This document shows, one piece after another, positions 8,113-16,483 of a stretch of DNA of 64,000 nucleotides. Source of the stretch: Candidatus Eiseniibacteriota bacterium (GTDB taxonomy: Bacteria; Eisenbacteria; RBG-16-71-46; CAIMUX01); NCBI GenBank assembly GCA_903844735.1, contig CAIMUX010000127.1, forward strand, positions 1 to 64,000, in the 5' to 3' direction. Each line of letters opens with the position of its first letter. Position 1 is the first letter of the stretch. The notes beneath the pieces were generated by a model that worked only from the letters and a program-made list of their open reading frames with translations, was not told where the DNA came from and ran no database searches. The translations under genes and the position numbers were made by a program.

Positions 8113-8788
8113 CTCGATCCTCCATGAAGCGCTTGGCCAGGTTGGCCAGACCTCGGGCCTTGCGATCCCGACCGGGCGTGCCGTCGCTGGCGGTCTCCAC
8201 GGCCTGCTCGATGAGCTGCTCCTGCTCGGGGGTAACCACGAACGACATCACCCGGGGCAGCACCTTCTCTTCCTCCTCGGCCTGTTCGTCGAGCAGCGCG
8301 GCGATCTCGTCGGCGGGGAACTCGAGCAGCGCGTGCAGGTCCTCGAGCTGGCGATCGGTCTCGGGCAGCAGGCCGGCGAGGTCGTCCATCGACATCTCAC
8401 CCAGCAGCTCGTGGAGCAGTTGCGCCCGGCGCATCGGGACATCCTGACCCTCGAGGCGGTTCAGGGTGGCGAGCAGGAGCTTCGCCTCGCGGTCGTCGAC
8501 GTCCCAGACGTCGCAGCGGGCTTCGGTGTGGCTGAGATCGCGGAGGATCTGGACGCGGTGGTGGCCGTCGAGGACCTGGTACTTGCCGGCCTGGTCCGGG
8601 TGGGGCCGGACGACGAGGAACGGGTAGCGGCCGGTGCGCTTGATGTGGGCCCGAAGCTTCTCGCGCAGATCGTCGGCCATGACGTTGGCGTTGAGCGGGT
8701 GCGGCAGTAGGTCCTCGAGCGGGACCATGCGGGCGCCGATCCGGGTTCGTCCCGGGCGGCTCTCAGGGGCCTGCGGGTCGTCAGTCAT
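8096..8788 (-). CDS. ParB/Srx-fold N-terminal domain protein
   Basis: A 230-residue protein with a ParB-like nuclease domain: PLEDLLPHPLNAN near residue 22, then VLDGHHRV at about 70, the signature of ParB/sulfiredoxin-fold CTPase or nuclease domains. The C-terminal half is acidic and helical with no recognised domain. In phages such genes sit among terminase and methylase genes, as here, and are thought to act on DNA or to pair with modification enzymes. The ATG at 8788 has AAGGAG seven bases upstream and overlaps the adenine methylase stop by 8 bases, suggesting translational coupling. The exact role is unknown. Confidence 0.8.
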   Translation of the reverse strand: MTDDPQAPESRPGRTRIGARMVPLEDLLPHPLNANVMADDLREKLRAHIKRTGRYPFLVVRPHPDQAGKYQVLDGHHRVQILRDLSHTEARCDVWDVDDREAKLLLATLNRLEGQDVPMRRAQLLHELLGEMSMDDLAGLLPETDRQLEDLHALLEFPADEIAALLDEQAEEEEKVLPRVMSFVVTPEQEQLIEQAVETASDGTPGRDRKARGLANLAKRFMEDRDAQIA

Positions 8789-9902
8789 CGTGATCTCCTT
8801 CTCCAGTGGCAGCCGCCACCGGCACGGTCCGCCTCAGGATCGCCGCGTTGGGATCCCATCCGACGACCAAGAACTCCTTGTTCGTCGCCGTCTTCTCCTC
8901 GGTGGCCACCGCCGGCAGGTGGGCATACTTGATCGCGATCGACCGGGTCTCCCGGCCCAGGCGGGTCATCTTCTCGGCCAGCTCCTCGATCCCGACCACG
9001 GCGTTGCCCAGCGAGAGCAGCCAGACCGGGATGTGCATGGCCCGTTCGAACAGCGTGTCGAGCATGGCGGCGCCGTCGCGGGCGGTGAATGGGCTGGTCG
9101 GCCTGGACTGGCCCTCCAGGATCTCGTCGATGATGCGGTATTCCTTTTCGTACGACATGACCCCGGGATAGGGCGGGTCGAAGTAGGCGACGTCGGCGTG
9201 GATGCCGGGGAGCTTGTCAATCACGCTGGCCTGGAGGACCGTGGCCTGGCCGGCGAACACCCCGGCGTTGATCGACTGCGCAAGCTCCCACAGCTTCTCG
9301 GGACGGGTCAGCCGCAGGCCATCCACGTAGTGATACAAACAGCTCTCGGTGATGCTCTCGTACTCGCCACTGGACAGGCGATGGATCGTGCCGGCGCGCA
9401 CCTGCGACATCGGGTGGGCCAAGAGCGCCACACGGATCGCCAGGAGACGCAGGAGTGCCGCCTTGGCGCGATCGGCGGTGGTTCCGGCTGCGATCAAGGC
9501 CCGGTCGAGAAGACGCGCCTGGGGGCCCGTGAACGTGCTGGGGGCGTAGTTCTGCTCGATGCGACCGGCCGGTTCGTCCGTGGGCGCGGCCAGGCGGAGG
9601 ACATCCTCGCGCGAGAGCTTCACCCGGCTGTTCTCGACCAGCGCCTGCCCGACCACGATGGCACGGTCGGCGATGTCGGTGGAGATGACCCGGAACCCCT
9701 GGGCTTTCGCATAGAGGGAGACCGACCCGCCGCCGAGGAAGCCGTCGAGGAATGTCAGCCCCGGCCAGAGGTGCCTTGGCAGGACTCGGTCCACTTCCCG
9801 GAAGATCAGCGGGCAAAGTCGGCGCTTTCCACCCAAGTACGGCGGCAGAGCAGACCACAGTGCCAGCCTGCGGGACCGGGTGCGCCGCATCGGCTTTCTC
9901 AC
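8781..9902 (-). CDS. D12-class (Dam-type) N6-adenine DNA methyltransferase
   Basis: A 373-residue phage-type adenine methylase. The N-terminal SAM site is LPPYLGGKRRL, followed by TFLDGFLGGGSV (FxGxG-type motif I); the catalytic motif DPPY appears in DVAYFDPPYPG in the second half. It methylates adenine in a short site, probably to protect element DNA from restriction. The start is taken as GTG at 9902, with AAGGAG nine bases upstream; an in-frame ATG at 9890 is possible. It is co-directional and overlapping with the ParB-like and terminase genes, and divergent from the small plus-strand genes that begin at 9995. Confidence 0.88.
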   Translation of the reverse strand: MRKPMRRTRSRRLALWSALPPYLGGKRRLCPLIFREVDRVLPRHLWPGLTFLDGFLGGGSVSLYAKAQGFRVISTDIADRAIVVGQALVENSRVKLSREDVLRLAAPTDEPAGRIEQNYAPSTFTGPQARLLDRALIAAGTTADRAKAALLRLLAIRVALLAHPMSQVRAGTIHRLSSGEYESITESCLYHYVDGLRLTRPEKLWELAQSINAGVFAGQATVLQASVIDKLPGIHADVAYFDPPYPGVMSYEKEYRIIDEILEGQSRPTSPFTARDGAAMLDTLFERAMHIPVWLLSLGNAVVGIEELAEKMTRLGRETRSIAIKYAHLPAVATEEKTATNKEFLVVGWDPNAAILRRTVPVAAATGEGDHDD

Positions 9903-9994
9903 GATTCATCGCTCCTTTCGCTTGATGTCCTTCTGCAACAGCGGACTCCTTGCGTTGTGCCGGGCATGGGGCTCGGCCGGGAGGTACGAGGACC

Positions 9995-10342
9995 ATGAAC
10001 GACACCACTGACCACCAGGCCGAACGGGGCACGGCGAACCGGACCCGCAACCCCGAGTGGGGCTTCTACGGCACCTGCCAGACGAACGGCCACACCGACG
10101 TCGACGGCGCCTGGGCCGAGGCGATCGGGATCCTGACTGACCCCGATGGCTGCTTTCGCCTCGAGGCCGAGGTCGCCCGCGACCTGCTCGACGCCCCGTG
10201 GGGACGCCACCTCGCCAACGAGTTCGTCGGGATGGAGCTGATGGACGTGATCGCGGACCTCGCGGCGGACCGGCGATGGATGAAGAGCACGCTGAAGATC
10301 ACCGAGGCGATCGTCGCCGCCCGTGCTGACGACGGTCGGTAG
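9995..10342 (+). CDS. Hypothetical phage-type protein (115 aa)
   Basis: A soluble protein of 115 residues with no recognised domain. It begins MNDTTDHQAERGTANRTRNP and continues with an acidic helical body rich in Ala, Glu and Asp. The ATG at 9995 is chosen because GGGAGG lies upstream at suitable spacing; the longer in-frame extension starts inside the divergent promoter region. It is the first of three small plus-strand genes with good ribosome sites (9995, 10352, 10649), likely one transcript divergent from the methylase operon. Confidence 0.65.
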   Translation: MNDTTDHQAERGTANRTRNPEWGFYGTCQTNGHTDVDGAWAEAIGILTDPDGCFRLEAEVARDLLDAPWGRHLANEFVGMELMDVIADLAADRRWMKSTLKITEAIVAARADDGR

Positions 10343-10351
10343 GAGGTCACG

Positions 10352-10603
10352 ATGACGGTGAACGAGATGATCGAGCGGCTGCAGGAGGTCGCCGAGAACG
10401 GATCCGGCGATCGTGAGCTGCGGCTCGCCTTCCAACCGAGCTGGCCCCTGCAGTTCACCATCGGTGGGATCGCTGAGCCGGAGGAGCCGTCGCCCAACGA
10501 GGAGCCGGCCGACGCTGCACCGGTGGTGTACATCGCCGAGGGCGGCCACCCGAGCGATGACTCGCCGTACGCGCCCGCCTGGGCGTTCGATACGGCAGGC
10601 TGA
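10352..10603 (+). CDS. Hypothetical phage-type protein (83 aa)
   Basis: A small acidic protein with no domain recognised with certainty. Residues 1-25 (MTVNEMIERLQEVAENGSGD) form a short helix followed by RELRLAFQPSWPLQF. This layout resembles small phage proteins whose N-terminal segment reads IxxLxxxxxxGxxDxxVxxxxQP. ATG at 10352 has AGGAGG seven bases upstream, and the gene lies 9 bp after the preceding one. Confidence 0.65.
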   Translation: MTVNEMIERLQEVAENGSGDRELRLAFQPSWPLQFTIGGIAEPEEPSPNEEPADAAPVVYIAEGGHPSDDSPYAPAWAFDTAG

Positions 10604-10648
10604 ACCAACCAGACGCGGGGCACGTCCTCGCGAGAAGGAGACACGACG

Positions 10649-11092
10649 ATGTCGACGAAGAGCACGAAGCAGGCCGCCGGATCGAAGCAGGAGGCCAAGG
10701 GCAAGCAGGCCACCGCCCAGAAGAAGACCCGTGGTGGGCAGGCCGCAGGCGTACAGCCAACCGCGGGCAGCAAGACCGCGGATGCGGCGGTCGAGCTGCT
10801 CATCGACGCGAAGGGGATCCACTCCCTGACCGCCGAGGCGAGGCCGGCGGCGAAGAGCGCCAAGGCCACACACCCGAAGCCGACCGAGGCCGAGGTGGTG
10901 CCGGAGCCGGATGACGCGGAGGAGCTGGTGGTCTTCGCGTTCCGCCTCACCCGGGCGGAGAGGGACGTGATCCACGCGGCTGCCGGGTCGGCCAAGGCCT
11001 CGAAGTTCGTGCGGACGCTGGCGGTGGCGGCGGCCCGGGGAGATGGACCGGCGGTGCTGGGGATCTTGGACACGATCTCGGCGAATCAGTAG
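10649..11092 (+). CDS. Hypothetical protein with Lys/Ala/Gln-rich tail and C-terminal helical domain (147 aa)
   Basis: Residues 1-50 are low-complexity and basic (repeated KQ, KK, GGQ), likely disordered and able to contact nucleic acid. Residues 90-147 (EELVVFAFRLTRAERDVIH, then ASKFVRTLAVAAARGD) look like a ribbon-helix-helix-style fold: a beta strand followed by two helices, as in small phage or plasmid regulators. ATG at 10649 follows AAGGAG. It is last in the three-gene plus-strand set and converges on the primase gene with a long hairpin between them. Confidence 0.6.
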   Translation: MSTKSTKQAAGSKQEAKGKQATAQKKTRGGQAAGVQPTAGSKTADAAVELLIDAKGIHSLTAEARPAAKSAKATHPKPTEAEVVPEPDDAEELVVFAFRLTRAERDVIHAAAGSAKASKFVRTLAVAAARGDGPAVLGILDTISANQ

Positions 11093-11238
11093 CCCGCCGC
11101 GCCGACCCGCAGACGACCCTGGCGAACGGTCGCTGGGGGTTGTCTGTTGTGTCTCTGTCGGCGTCACGCGTCATCCTCCACGCTCAGGACCTTGCTCCTC
11201 ACGGCACCCATTCCCGGCACCTTCGTTCCCATCCCCCA

Positions 11239-11343
11239 GAGTTGCGAGTTGCGGGTTGTGCTGGTTCTTCCCATAAGTTCTTCATGTGTGCGCGCGCGTG
11301 GGACTTCTTGGACAGACCCGCACAACCTGCAACCCTGCAACTC
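11239..11343. terminator. Long imperfect hairpin between convergent genes
   Basis: Left arm 11239-11261 (GAGTTGCGAGTTGCGGGTTG...) pairs with right arm 11320-11343 (GCACAACCTGCAACCCTGC...), mostly matched over about 23 bases. The loop region contains further GTGTGCGCGCGCG pairing. The right arm abuts the primase stop codon at 11344. Position between convergent transcripts suggests a bidirectional terminator. There is no T-run, so a small mobile repeat is an alternative. Confidence 0.5.
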
Positions 11344-13659
11344 CTAGAGATTGTCCAGTCGTCCTTCGTCGTCGGCGCGCAAGCGGAGTCCCTTGCGTAA
11401 CCGCTTGCCTCCTGTGCCAATACCCGATTCAAATCCCTTGCTGCTGAGCGCGAGCCCGAAGCTCGTGGAGTTACCCGGCTCTTCCTCGTTCGCGATCGCC
11501 CACTCGCGCCAGGCGTTGAAAAGCGGCCCGGACGGCGATTTGAAATCGGGCGAGACGTCACAGCGATCGGCCAGAAATGCCGCCAGCGCGTCCTCCGCCT
11601 CCCGATACTCCTGAACCGCGGCGAGAACGTCGTCCGGCGGATTGAGCCCGCCCTCCTGCCAAGCGAGACACCCATCCACGGCCCAGGCGAGGACGCCGGC
11701 AGCTTCCGCCCGCAGCTTTTCCATCAGGCCGCGATCCCGCTCTTCTGCTGGGATCTGCACCTTGAAGGGGATGAGGATGAGGCGTCGCCACATGCCGTCC
11801 GAGTCGTCCGGAATGCGGGGTTTGTGGTTCGTGCTCATCCAGGGCTTGAACGTCGGCGGGAAGGAGATCTGGCCCTCAAACAGGCCGCGAGCCGAGATGC
11901 GGTCGCCTCCTGTCACCTGCTTGATGAAGGCCGCGTTCAGCCGCCGACCCTTCGTGGACTCAACGGACGCCGAAAGACGAGCACCTCGCAACGGAATGCG
12001 TTCCGGTGTCGCCGCGCCGGAACTGGCCTGCCGACCCATCATCCAGACCGACATATCCACGGTGACTCCATAGTCACCCAGGAGCCAAACCAGGAACTCC
12101 ACAAGAGTGCTCTTCCCATTCGAGCCAGCACCCCAAAGGAGAATGAATAGCTGTTCGGTCGTTAGGCCGGTCAGCGAGTACCCGACAAGTCGTTGGAGGA
12201 AGCCGATCAACTCCTGGTTGCCGTTGAAGACCCGAGAGAGAAAGGCAAGCCAGACCGGGCAATCTGAATTGCCGTCCATCGGAGCGCGTGTGAGCTTGGT
12301 GCAGAGGGCCTTCGGATCATGTGCCCGGAGGGTGCCCGTACGAAGATCTACCAAACCGCTCGGGGTATTCAGCGCCATCGGGTCCGCATCGAGGTCGTCG
12401 GTGTCGATGTGGAAATCCTCCAGCGTCTCGGCCTGGGACACGCAAGCCCGCCCGGCGTTGGCCCTTTCACTGGCAAGAGCATGTCTGGTCAAGTCTCGGC
12501 GCTGGGTCTCGTCGGCGAGCTTGACCGCGGCCTGAAGCGTCTTCCGCGCGGTCTTCGCCGCGAGTCCGCGCATCAGGGCGCCGGGGTCCGGCTTCCAGAC
12601 CTTCCCGCTCCAGACAAACCACCGCGCCATGGGAAGGCAATACCGTATCCGCGTCCCGTGGAGATGCCGGAGCCGCTCAGCATTCCCGAGATCGGTGAAG
12701 GTCGCGGCGACGATCGGGTCCGGCGGCGAAGGCCAGGCGTAGATTTCGCCCCCCCCATTGACCACCTTGGCGATGGTGCTCTCTCCGAGGCGGTCCCACC
12801 GCTCGGGGCGGTAGAGACCCGACGCGCGGAAGATGCGGTCGATCTGCTCGGCGTCCTGCGTCCAGTAGTGGAGGATGCCAACCAGGGCCATGTCGGCCTC
12901 GCTCTGAGACGGGTAGCCTTGTCCCTCCCACCGTCCGGCGAACAGATCCACGAACTTCGCTCCGTTCAATGCGGAACGAGCCTTGGCAATCACCACGTCA
13001 TCCGGCCGGAGCGTCGCCGGTGTCAACCTCGGCGGGGGCTTCTTCGGCGGCGTGGGCTTGTCGGGGAAGGCGGTGACGCACCACTGTTCAAGCTGGGCCT
13101 GTCGCTCCTCCACGCTCACCGGCGTGCCCTCGATGTGCCGCCCAGTCATGGTGAAGAACCGGTCGCGGTCGTACACCTCGCGCGGACCCTTCTTGCGCCC
13201 GGTGCTATCACGGCCAGACCCGGTCTTTCCGCGGACGGGAAGCATCGCCCTCAGAATGGCGTGAACGCCCGTTCCAGACGGCGACTCTTCCGTGTACGAC
13301 GCCAGGAGGGCGATCTCGTCACGGGCCCAGGGTTCGATCTCGCCGGACGCGTCATCCCGACAGTGGTCCAGGTCCACCCCGGCATACGGATCATCGGGGG
13401 TGAACACAAACCCAAGCCCGTCATACCTTCCGGTCTCAAGCGCCGCCGCAGCCAGCGCGTGCGTGGTCCACGTCGCGGGGTTGGTCGACTGGGCGTTGCC
13501 ACCCGTCCGGGGATTCTTCAGGACCTTGGTCGGCTTCCTCTCGCCGGTCTTCGGGTCCTGCCGGTCCTCGGTATTCCAGACACACCATTGCGGCCGGGAG
13601 ATGAGCTCGGCGGGGATGCTGCTTGCGAGTGCTCGCTTCTCGACGCATCGCTCGATCAT
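11344..13659 (-). CDS. Phage/plasmid P4-type primase-helicase
   Basis: A 771-residue replication protein. The N-terminal third is an archaeo-eukaryotic primase/polymerase-like domain (RPQWCVWN, then GVDLDHC with the paired acidic residues). The middle holds a D5_N-like region, and the C-terminal third is a superfamily 3 helicase with Walker A GAGSNGKSTL. Such proteins start replication of satellites, plasmids and prophages. The ATG at 13659 is preferred over the longer frame: GGAGG lies nine bases upstream and it overlaps the stop of the upstream gene as ATGA. The upstream extension would be an Arg-rich shadow of that gene. Confidence 0.88.
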   Translation of the reverse strand: MIERCVEKRALASSIPAELISRPQWCVWNTEDRQDPKTGERKPTKVLKNPRTGGNAQSTNPATWTTHALAAAALETGRYDGLGFVFTPDDPYAGVDLDHCRDDASGEIEPWARDEIALLASYTEESPSGTGVHAILRAMLPVRGKTGSGRDSTGRKKGPREVYDRDRFFTMTGRHIEGTPVSVEERQAQLEQWCVTAFPDKPTPPKKPPPRLTPATLRPDDVVIAKARSALNGAKFVDLFAGRWEGQGYPSQSEADMALVGILHYWTQDAEQIDRIFRASGLYRPERWDRLGESTIAKVVNGGGEIYAWPSPPDPIVAATFTDLGNAERLRHLHGTRIRYCLPMARWFVWSGKVWKPDPGALMRGLAAKTARKTLQAAVKLADETQRRDLTRHALASERANAGRACVSQAETLEDFHIDTDDLDADPMALNTPSGLVDLRTGTLRAHDPKALCTKLTRAPMDGNSDCPVWLAFLSRVFNGNQELIGFLQRLVGYSLTGLTTEQLFILLWGAGSNGKSTLVEFLVWLLGDYGVTVDMSVWMMGRQASSGAATPERIPLRGARLSASVESTKGRRLNAAFIKQVTGGDRISARGLFEGQISFPPTFKPWMSTNHKPRIPDDSDGMWRRLILIPFKVQIPAEERDRGLMEKLRAEAAGVLAWAVDGCLAWQEGGLNPPDDVLAAVQEYREAEDALAAFLADRCDVSPDFKSPSGPLFNAWREWAIANEEEPGNSTSFGLALSSKGFESGIGTGGKRLRKGLRLRADDEGRLDNL

Positions 13660-14024
13660 CGCGTCGTTCCTCCGCCGCCGACTTGCCTCGACGCAGCCGC
13701 GGTCATCTTCCCCCGCAAACGCAGCCGGAACGGCAGTCCGCCCTTGATCTCGAGTGACTCGATCGTGCCGGTCCCGAGCAGATCGAGCTGCTCGAAGAGA
13801 TCTACGACCTGATCCCTGAGCGCGAAGTTCCCCGAGGCGGCGGCGCACCGAGTTTCCTTCCCGCCTCCCAGCTTGACCTCGCGAACCACCTCGGGCGGCG
13901 GGTCGAACTGCGGTTCGCCGGCCCGAATGGTCAGGTCGAGGATCTCGCCGAAGCCGATGGCCCGCATGAGCACGACAAGTTGCCGCCGGCTGGGCGTGAG
14001 CGCCTTCGTCCTCAGCTCACTCAC
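13656..14024 (-). CDS. Hypothetical protein upstream of the primase (122 aa)
   Basis: A 122-residue protein starting at GTG 14024 (MSELRTKALTPSRRQLVVLM) with no recognised domain. A short N-terminal helical region is followed by alternating strands. The sequence TPSRRQLVVLMRAIGFGEI could form a small DNA-binding unit, but this is only a resemblance. It lies between the AlpA-like regulator and the primase and is coupled to the primase by an ATGA overlap, so it probably takes part in replication or its control. Confidence 0.6.
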   Translation of the reverse strand: MSELRTKALTPSRRQLVVLMRAIGFGEILDLTIRAGEPQFDPPPEVVREVKLGGGKETRCAAASGNFALRDQVVDLFEQLDLLGTGTIESLEIKGGLPFRLRLRGKMTAAASRQVGGGGTTR

Positions 14025-14034
14025 GGCCGGCCCT

Positions 14035-14247
14035 TCAAGCCTGTGTCTCTGTGCGCACCGAGCCCATTGCTCGGTCCCGCTGTTCGTCTAACCACCGCCG
14101 CCATGCCGCCCTGGGAATGCGCAGAGAGCCGCCAACCCGCACGGCCGGGATCACGCCCTCGGCGATCAGCTGGTACACCCTGCCCGTACCCACACCCAGT
14201 GAGGGCGCGATATCCGCAGGTCTCAGAAGTTCCATCGTGTCGTTCAT
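14035..14247 (-). CDS. AlpA/excisionase-type helix-turn-helix protein (70 aa)
   Basis: A small DNA-binding protein with a MerR-like HTH_17 fold: LLRPADIAPSLGVGTGRVYQ, then LIAEGVIPAVRVGGSLRIPRAAWRRWL in two parts. The VG-SLRIPR..W pattern is typical of excisionases and AlpA-like activators. ATG at 14247 is chosen for GAAGGAG eight bases upstream; the longer frame adds an unlikely leader. It likely controls excision or switches on the replication genes that follow. A 14-base perfect inverted repeat about 120 bp upstream (14369-14407) could be its operator. Confidence 0.8.
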   Translation of the reverse strand: MNDTMELLRPADIAPSLGVGTGRVYQLIAEGVIPAVRVGGSLRIPRAAWRRWLDEQRDRAMGSVRTETQA

Positions 14248-14368
14248 CCTGTTCACTCCTTCGCTTTGTGGCCGTCCAGCCGTCTCCACCACGGCGCCGT
14301 CCGGCACATCACCATCATTTTGCAGAGAACCCCGGGTCCGCAATGCAGATCCGGGGCTCGTGCCAACT

Positions 14369-14407
14369 TCATGTTACACGCCATCGCTCGTCAGGCGTGT
14401 AACATGA
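14369..14407. promoter_or_regulatory. Perfect 14-bp inverted repeat (operator or recombination site)
   Basis: Arms TCATGTTACACGCC (14369-14382) and GGCGTGTAACATGA (14394-14407) match perfectly around an 11-base centre. It lies between the stop of the paralogue gene at 14422 and the AlpA-like gene. No T-run follows on either strand, so a protein-binding site or recombination core is more likely than a terminator, though a factor-dependent terminator stays possible. Confidence 0.7.
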
Positions 14408-14421
14408 CGCCAAGGTATTGA

Positions 14422-15336
14422 TCAGTAGCGTCTGAGGATGCCAACACCTCCTTGCTTCATTCGCTGGATCGCCCGGCGTTTGCGGTCTGGACTTAGCCGT
14501 TCGGTCGCCTCCGCCGATCTCCGGGTGGCTTCCAGTTTCTGTTTGCTCATCCTGTGCGCTTCTTCGAGCCGACCGCGGATTGCCGGAGCCGAACTGCGTT
14601 CATCTTCCGCCAGACGTTTCAGGGCCCAAACTCCGGGCCTGGTCGACCCCTTCCAACATTGAGTAAGCCAATTGGGGGGAACCTGCAGCTCTTCCGCATA
14701 TCTGGAAAGGGACTCCTCGGTGGCAGTCCCAGAGAGCCGGTCGTCGGCAGACAACGCCCGGACCTGTTTGAGGCAAGTCGCCAGTTCAACGTAGCAGTTG
14801 TACCGATTGATCAGACCACACGCCCGGAAGATGTCCTTCCAAGGACGGTCCGCTCGCAGCCTTCGCCACTTCCGCGTCCGTTGCCATTGGCCGGATGGAA
14901 GGCGCTCGGAAACGATTGCCGCCGAGAGGTGTTGGAGGTCCCTCAGGGCGGAGCGCCGGGCGTGGATATCGGGATCAAGCAGGGCGGTTCGCTTCCTTTC
15001 CAGGAGAAGGTCGGTGACCCATTGGTCTCGCAGAAAGACGGGAGACTGACGAAGCAAATCGCAAACGAGGGAGATCTGGCCAGATCGCCGATAGAATCGC
15101 GCCACGCGGGCCGAGAGTTTTTCCCGCGGTTCATCATAGCAAGCCTGGATCGCTTCCAGATGGCGGATCATCTCCGGTGGAGCCCCGGCCGGCACAGAGA
15201 CGCGGTAGGCTACTTCTCGGTCGAAAGCACCTTCGTTCGACACATGCCTCGACGAGTGGTGGATCTGGGCGAGATCTATCCTAATTCGCTTCTTGGCCTC
15301 CTCATGCGTGTTCGGGTACTTAAGACCGCGCCGCAT
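14422..15336 (-). CDS. Unknown mobile-element protein, paralogue A (304 aa)
   Basis: Family not recognised. The start MRRGLKYPNTHEEAKKRIRI at 15336 is chosen because it aligns with the start of the neighbouring paralogue; the gene then overlaps that gene's end by 17 bases. Shared blocks include SLVCDLLR.SPVFLR..WV in the middle and a repeated ..KxxLxxPDxxARxxALRxL stretch. The protein is basic, helical and soluble, without signal or membrane segment. The C-terminal tail is Arg/Lys-rich. Two tandem diverged copies with a common N-terminus suggest partners in one complex. No catalytic motif is visible. Confidence 0.7.
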   Translation of the reverse strand: MRRGLKYPNTHEEAKKRIRIDLAQIHHSSRHVSNEGAFDREVAYRVSVPAGAPPEMIRHLEAIQACYDEPREKLSARVARFYRRSGQISLVCDLLRQSPVFLRDQWVTDLLLERKRTALLDPDIHARRSALRDLQHLSAAIVSERLPSGQWQRTRKWRRLRADRPWKDIFRACGLINRYNCYVELATCLKQVRALSADDRLSGTATEESLSRYAEELQVPPNWLTQCWKGSTRPGVWALKRLAEDERSSAPAIRGRLEEAHRMSKQKLEATRRSAEATERLSPDRKRRAIQRMKQGGVGILRRY

Positions 15337-16288
15337 GGCGTCCGCCCTTCTGTCGCGACGAGCGCGCCGCGGTCCGCTTCGAGGCGGGCCTATCTTCGCC
15401 TTCGGATACGCCTCGTTTACGCCGCAGGTCCCTAACGGACTTGTCCAGCTTCTCGCCAAGTCGCCGCAGCCGCGTCTCGCGTACCACCTCGGGTACCCCT
15501 TTCGCCAGCCTGCGGTCCGCAGCCTTGGCGTCTTCGAGCCGTCTCCGAACGCCGGCGGGAGTCATTCCGTTGAATTCCGCGACTCTGTCGAGGGCCCAAT
15601 TTCCGGCAGTCCGCCTCGGATGCCAGAGCGACGTCAGCCAGTCGTCTGCCAATTGAAGGTCAGCGGAGAGCCGCTCCTGGACTTGCGCTGTCGATTCGCC
15701 GCCTGGGCGTGCCGGCGGCAGCAGGCCGCGGACGGCCTTGAGACAGCTTCCGATCTCGAGGAACTCCTCGTACTGCTTCTGGAGACCAGCCAGATGACCG
15801 GAACGCGCACTGCTGTCGGTCTTCGCGAGGGCTCTCCGCCGCACTCCTGAGCCCCCCGCCGCTGGCCGTTCTTCCGTGAGCGCCGCGGCAAGAGCTTTCA
15901 GCTCCCGCAAAGCTAAGCTGCGAGCTTTGAGATCCGGATTGCGGAGAATGGTCTTCCTGTGTTCCAGGAAGAGGTCGTTGACCCATTCCTCGCGCAAGAA
16001 GACCGGGGACTTCCGCAGGAGATCACAGACGAGGGAGACATTGCCCGTCCGTTGGAAGTGCCTCTGGACCCGGCGTGAAAGGGCCTCCCGCTTTCCGTCC
16101 AGCTCGCGTTGCTGGTCGGCGAAGATCTCCATCGGATACGGCGGCCGAGTAGGCACCCGGTACGCCACCGTGTAGTCGAAGTCGCGATTCACGTCGGTGT
16201 GAAGAACCACCCCGATCTGGAACTTCGCCTTTCGAACCCGGGTTCTGACCTCATCGAGCGAGGTCGGACTTCGCAGACCTTTCCTCAT
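15320..16288 (-). CDS. Unknown mobile-element protein, paralogue B (322 aa)
   Basis: Paralogue of the downstream gene: MRKGLRSPTSLDEVRTRVR matches MRRGLKYPNTHEEAKKRIR, and SLVCDLLRKSPVFLREEWV matches the same block in copy A. Overall identity looks about a third by eye, so the duplication is old. The C-terminal 60 residues are very basic (KRTAARSSRQKGG), as in nucleic-acid-binding tails. ATG at 16288 follows a purine-rich stretch. It lies downstream of, and is probably transcribed after, the serine recombinase cassette. Function unknown. Confidence 0.7.
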   Translation of the reverse strand: MRKGLRSPTSLDEVRTRVRKAKFQIGVVLHTDVNRDFDYTVAYRVPTRPPYPMEIFADQQRELDGKREALSRRVQRHFQRTGNVSLVCDLLRKSPVFLREEWVNDLFLEHRKTILRNPDLKARSLALRELKALAAALTEERPAAGGSGVRRRALAKTDSSARSGHLAGLQKQYEEFLEIGSCLKAVRGLLPPARPGGESTAQVQERLSADLQLADDWLTSLWHPRRTAGNWALDRVAEFNGMTPAGVRRRLEDAKAADRRLAKGVPEVVRETRLRRLGEKLDKSVRDLRRKRGVSEGEDRPASKRTAARSSRQKGGRHAARS

Positions 16289-16412
16289 GCTGCCTCCAGG
16301 GTTGTGCCCTTCGCTAGTTCAGGGATCGTCAAGCCTTGCGGGTATTACGCAGGAGGGGGGCAGAATGGGCCCGAGTGTGATCAGGGATTCCGGAGAGTCA
16401 GGGAACGGTGCC

Positions 16413-16459
16413 GTTGGCCTAGCCAACCCTCGCCCGCCAGAACTTGCCCCAAGGCGGGC
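16413..16459. terminator. Two adjacent small hairpins
   Basis: GTTGGC/GCCAAC (16413-16427, 3-base loop) is followed by GCCCGCC/GGCGGGC (16432-16459, 14-base loop). They sit between the end of the serine recombinase cassette (16484) and the start of paralogue B (16288), so they may end the recombinase transcript. No T-run. Confidence 0.45.
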
Positions 16460-16483
16460 TCGGATCCGGTCCCCGCGGATCAG

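Noticed and set aside
9899-11167. 422-residue minus-strand gene
   Set aside because: It covers three plus-strand genes with good ribosome sites; its translation is low-complexity Arg/Leu/Gly without domains.
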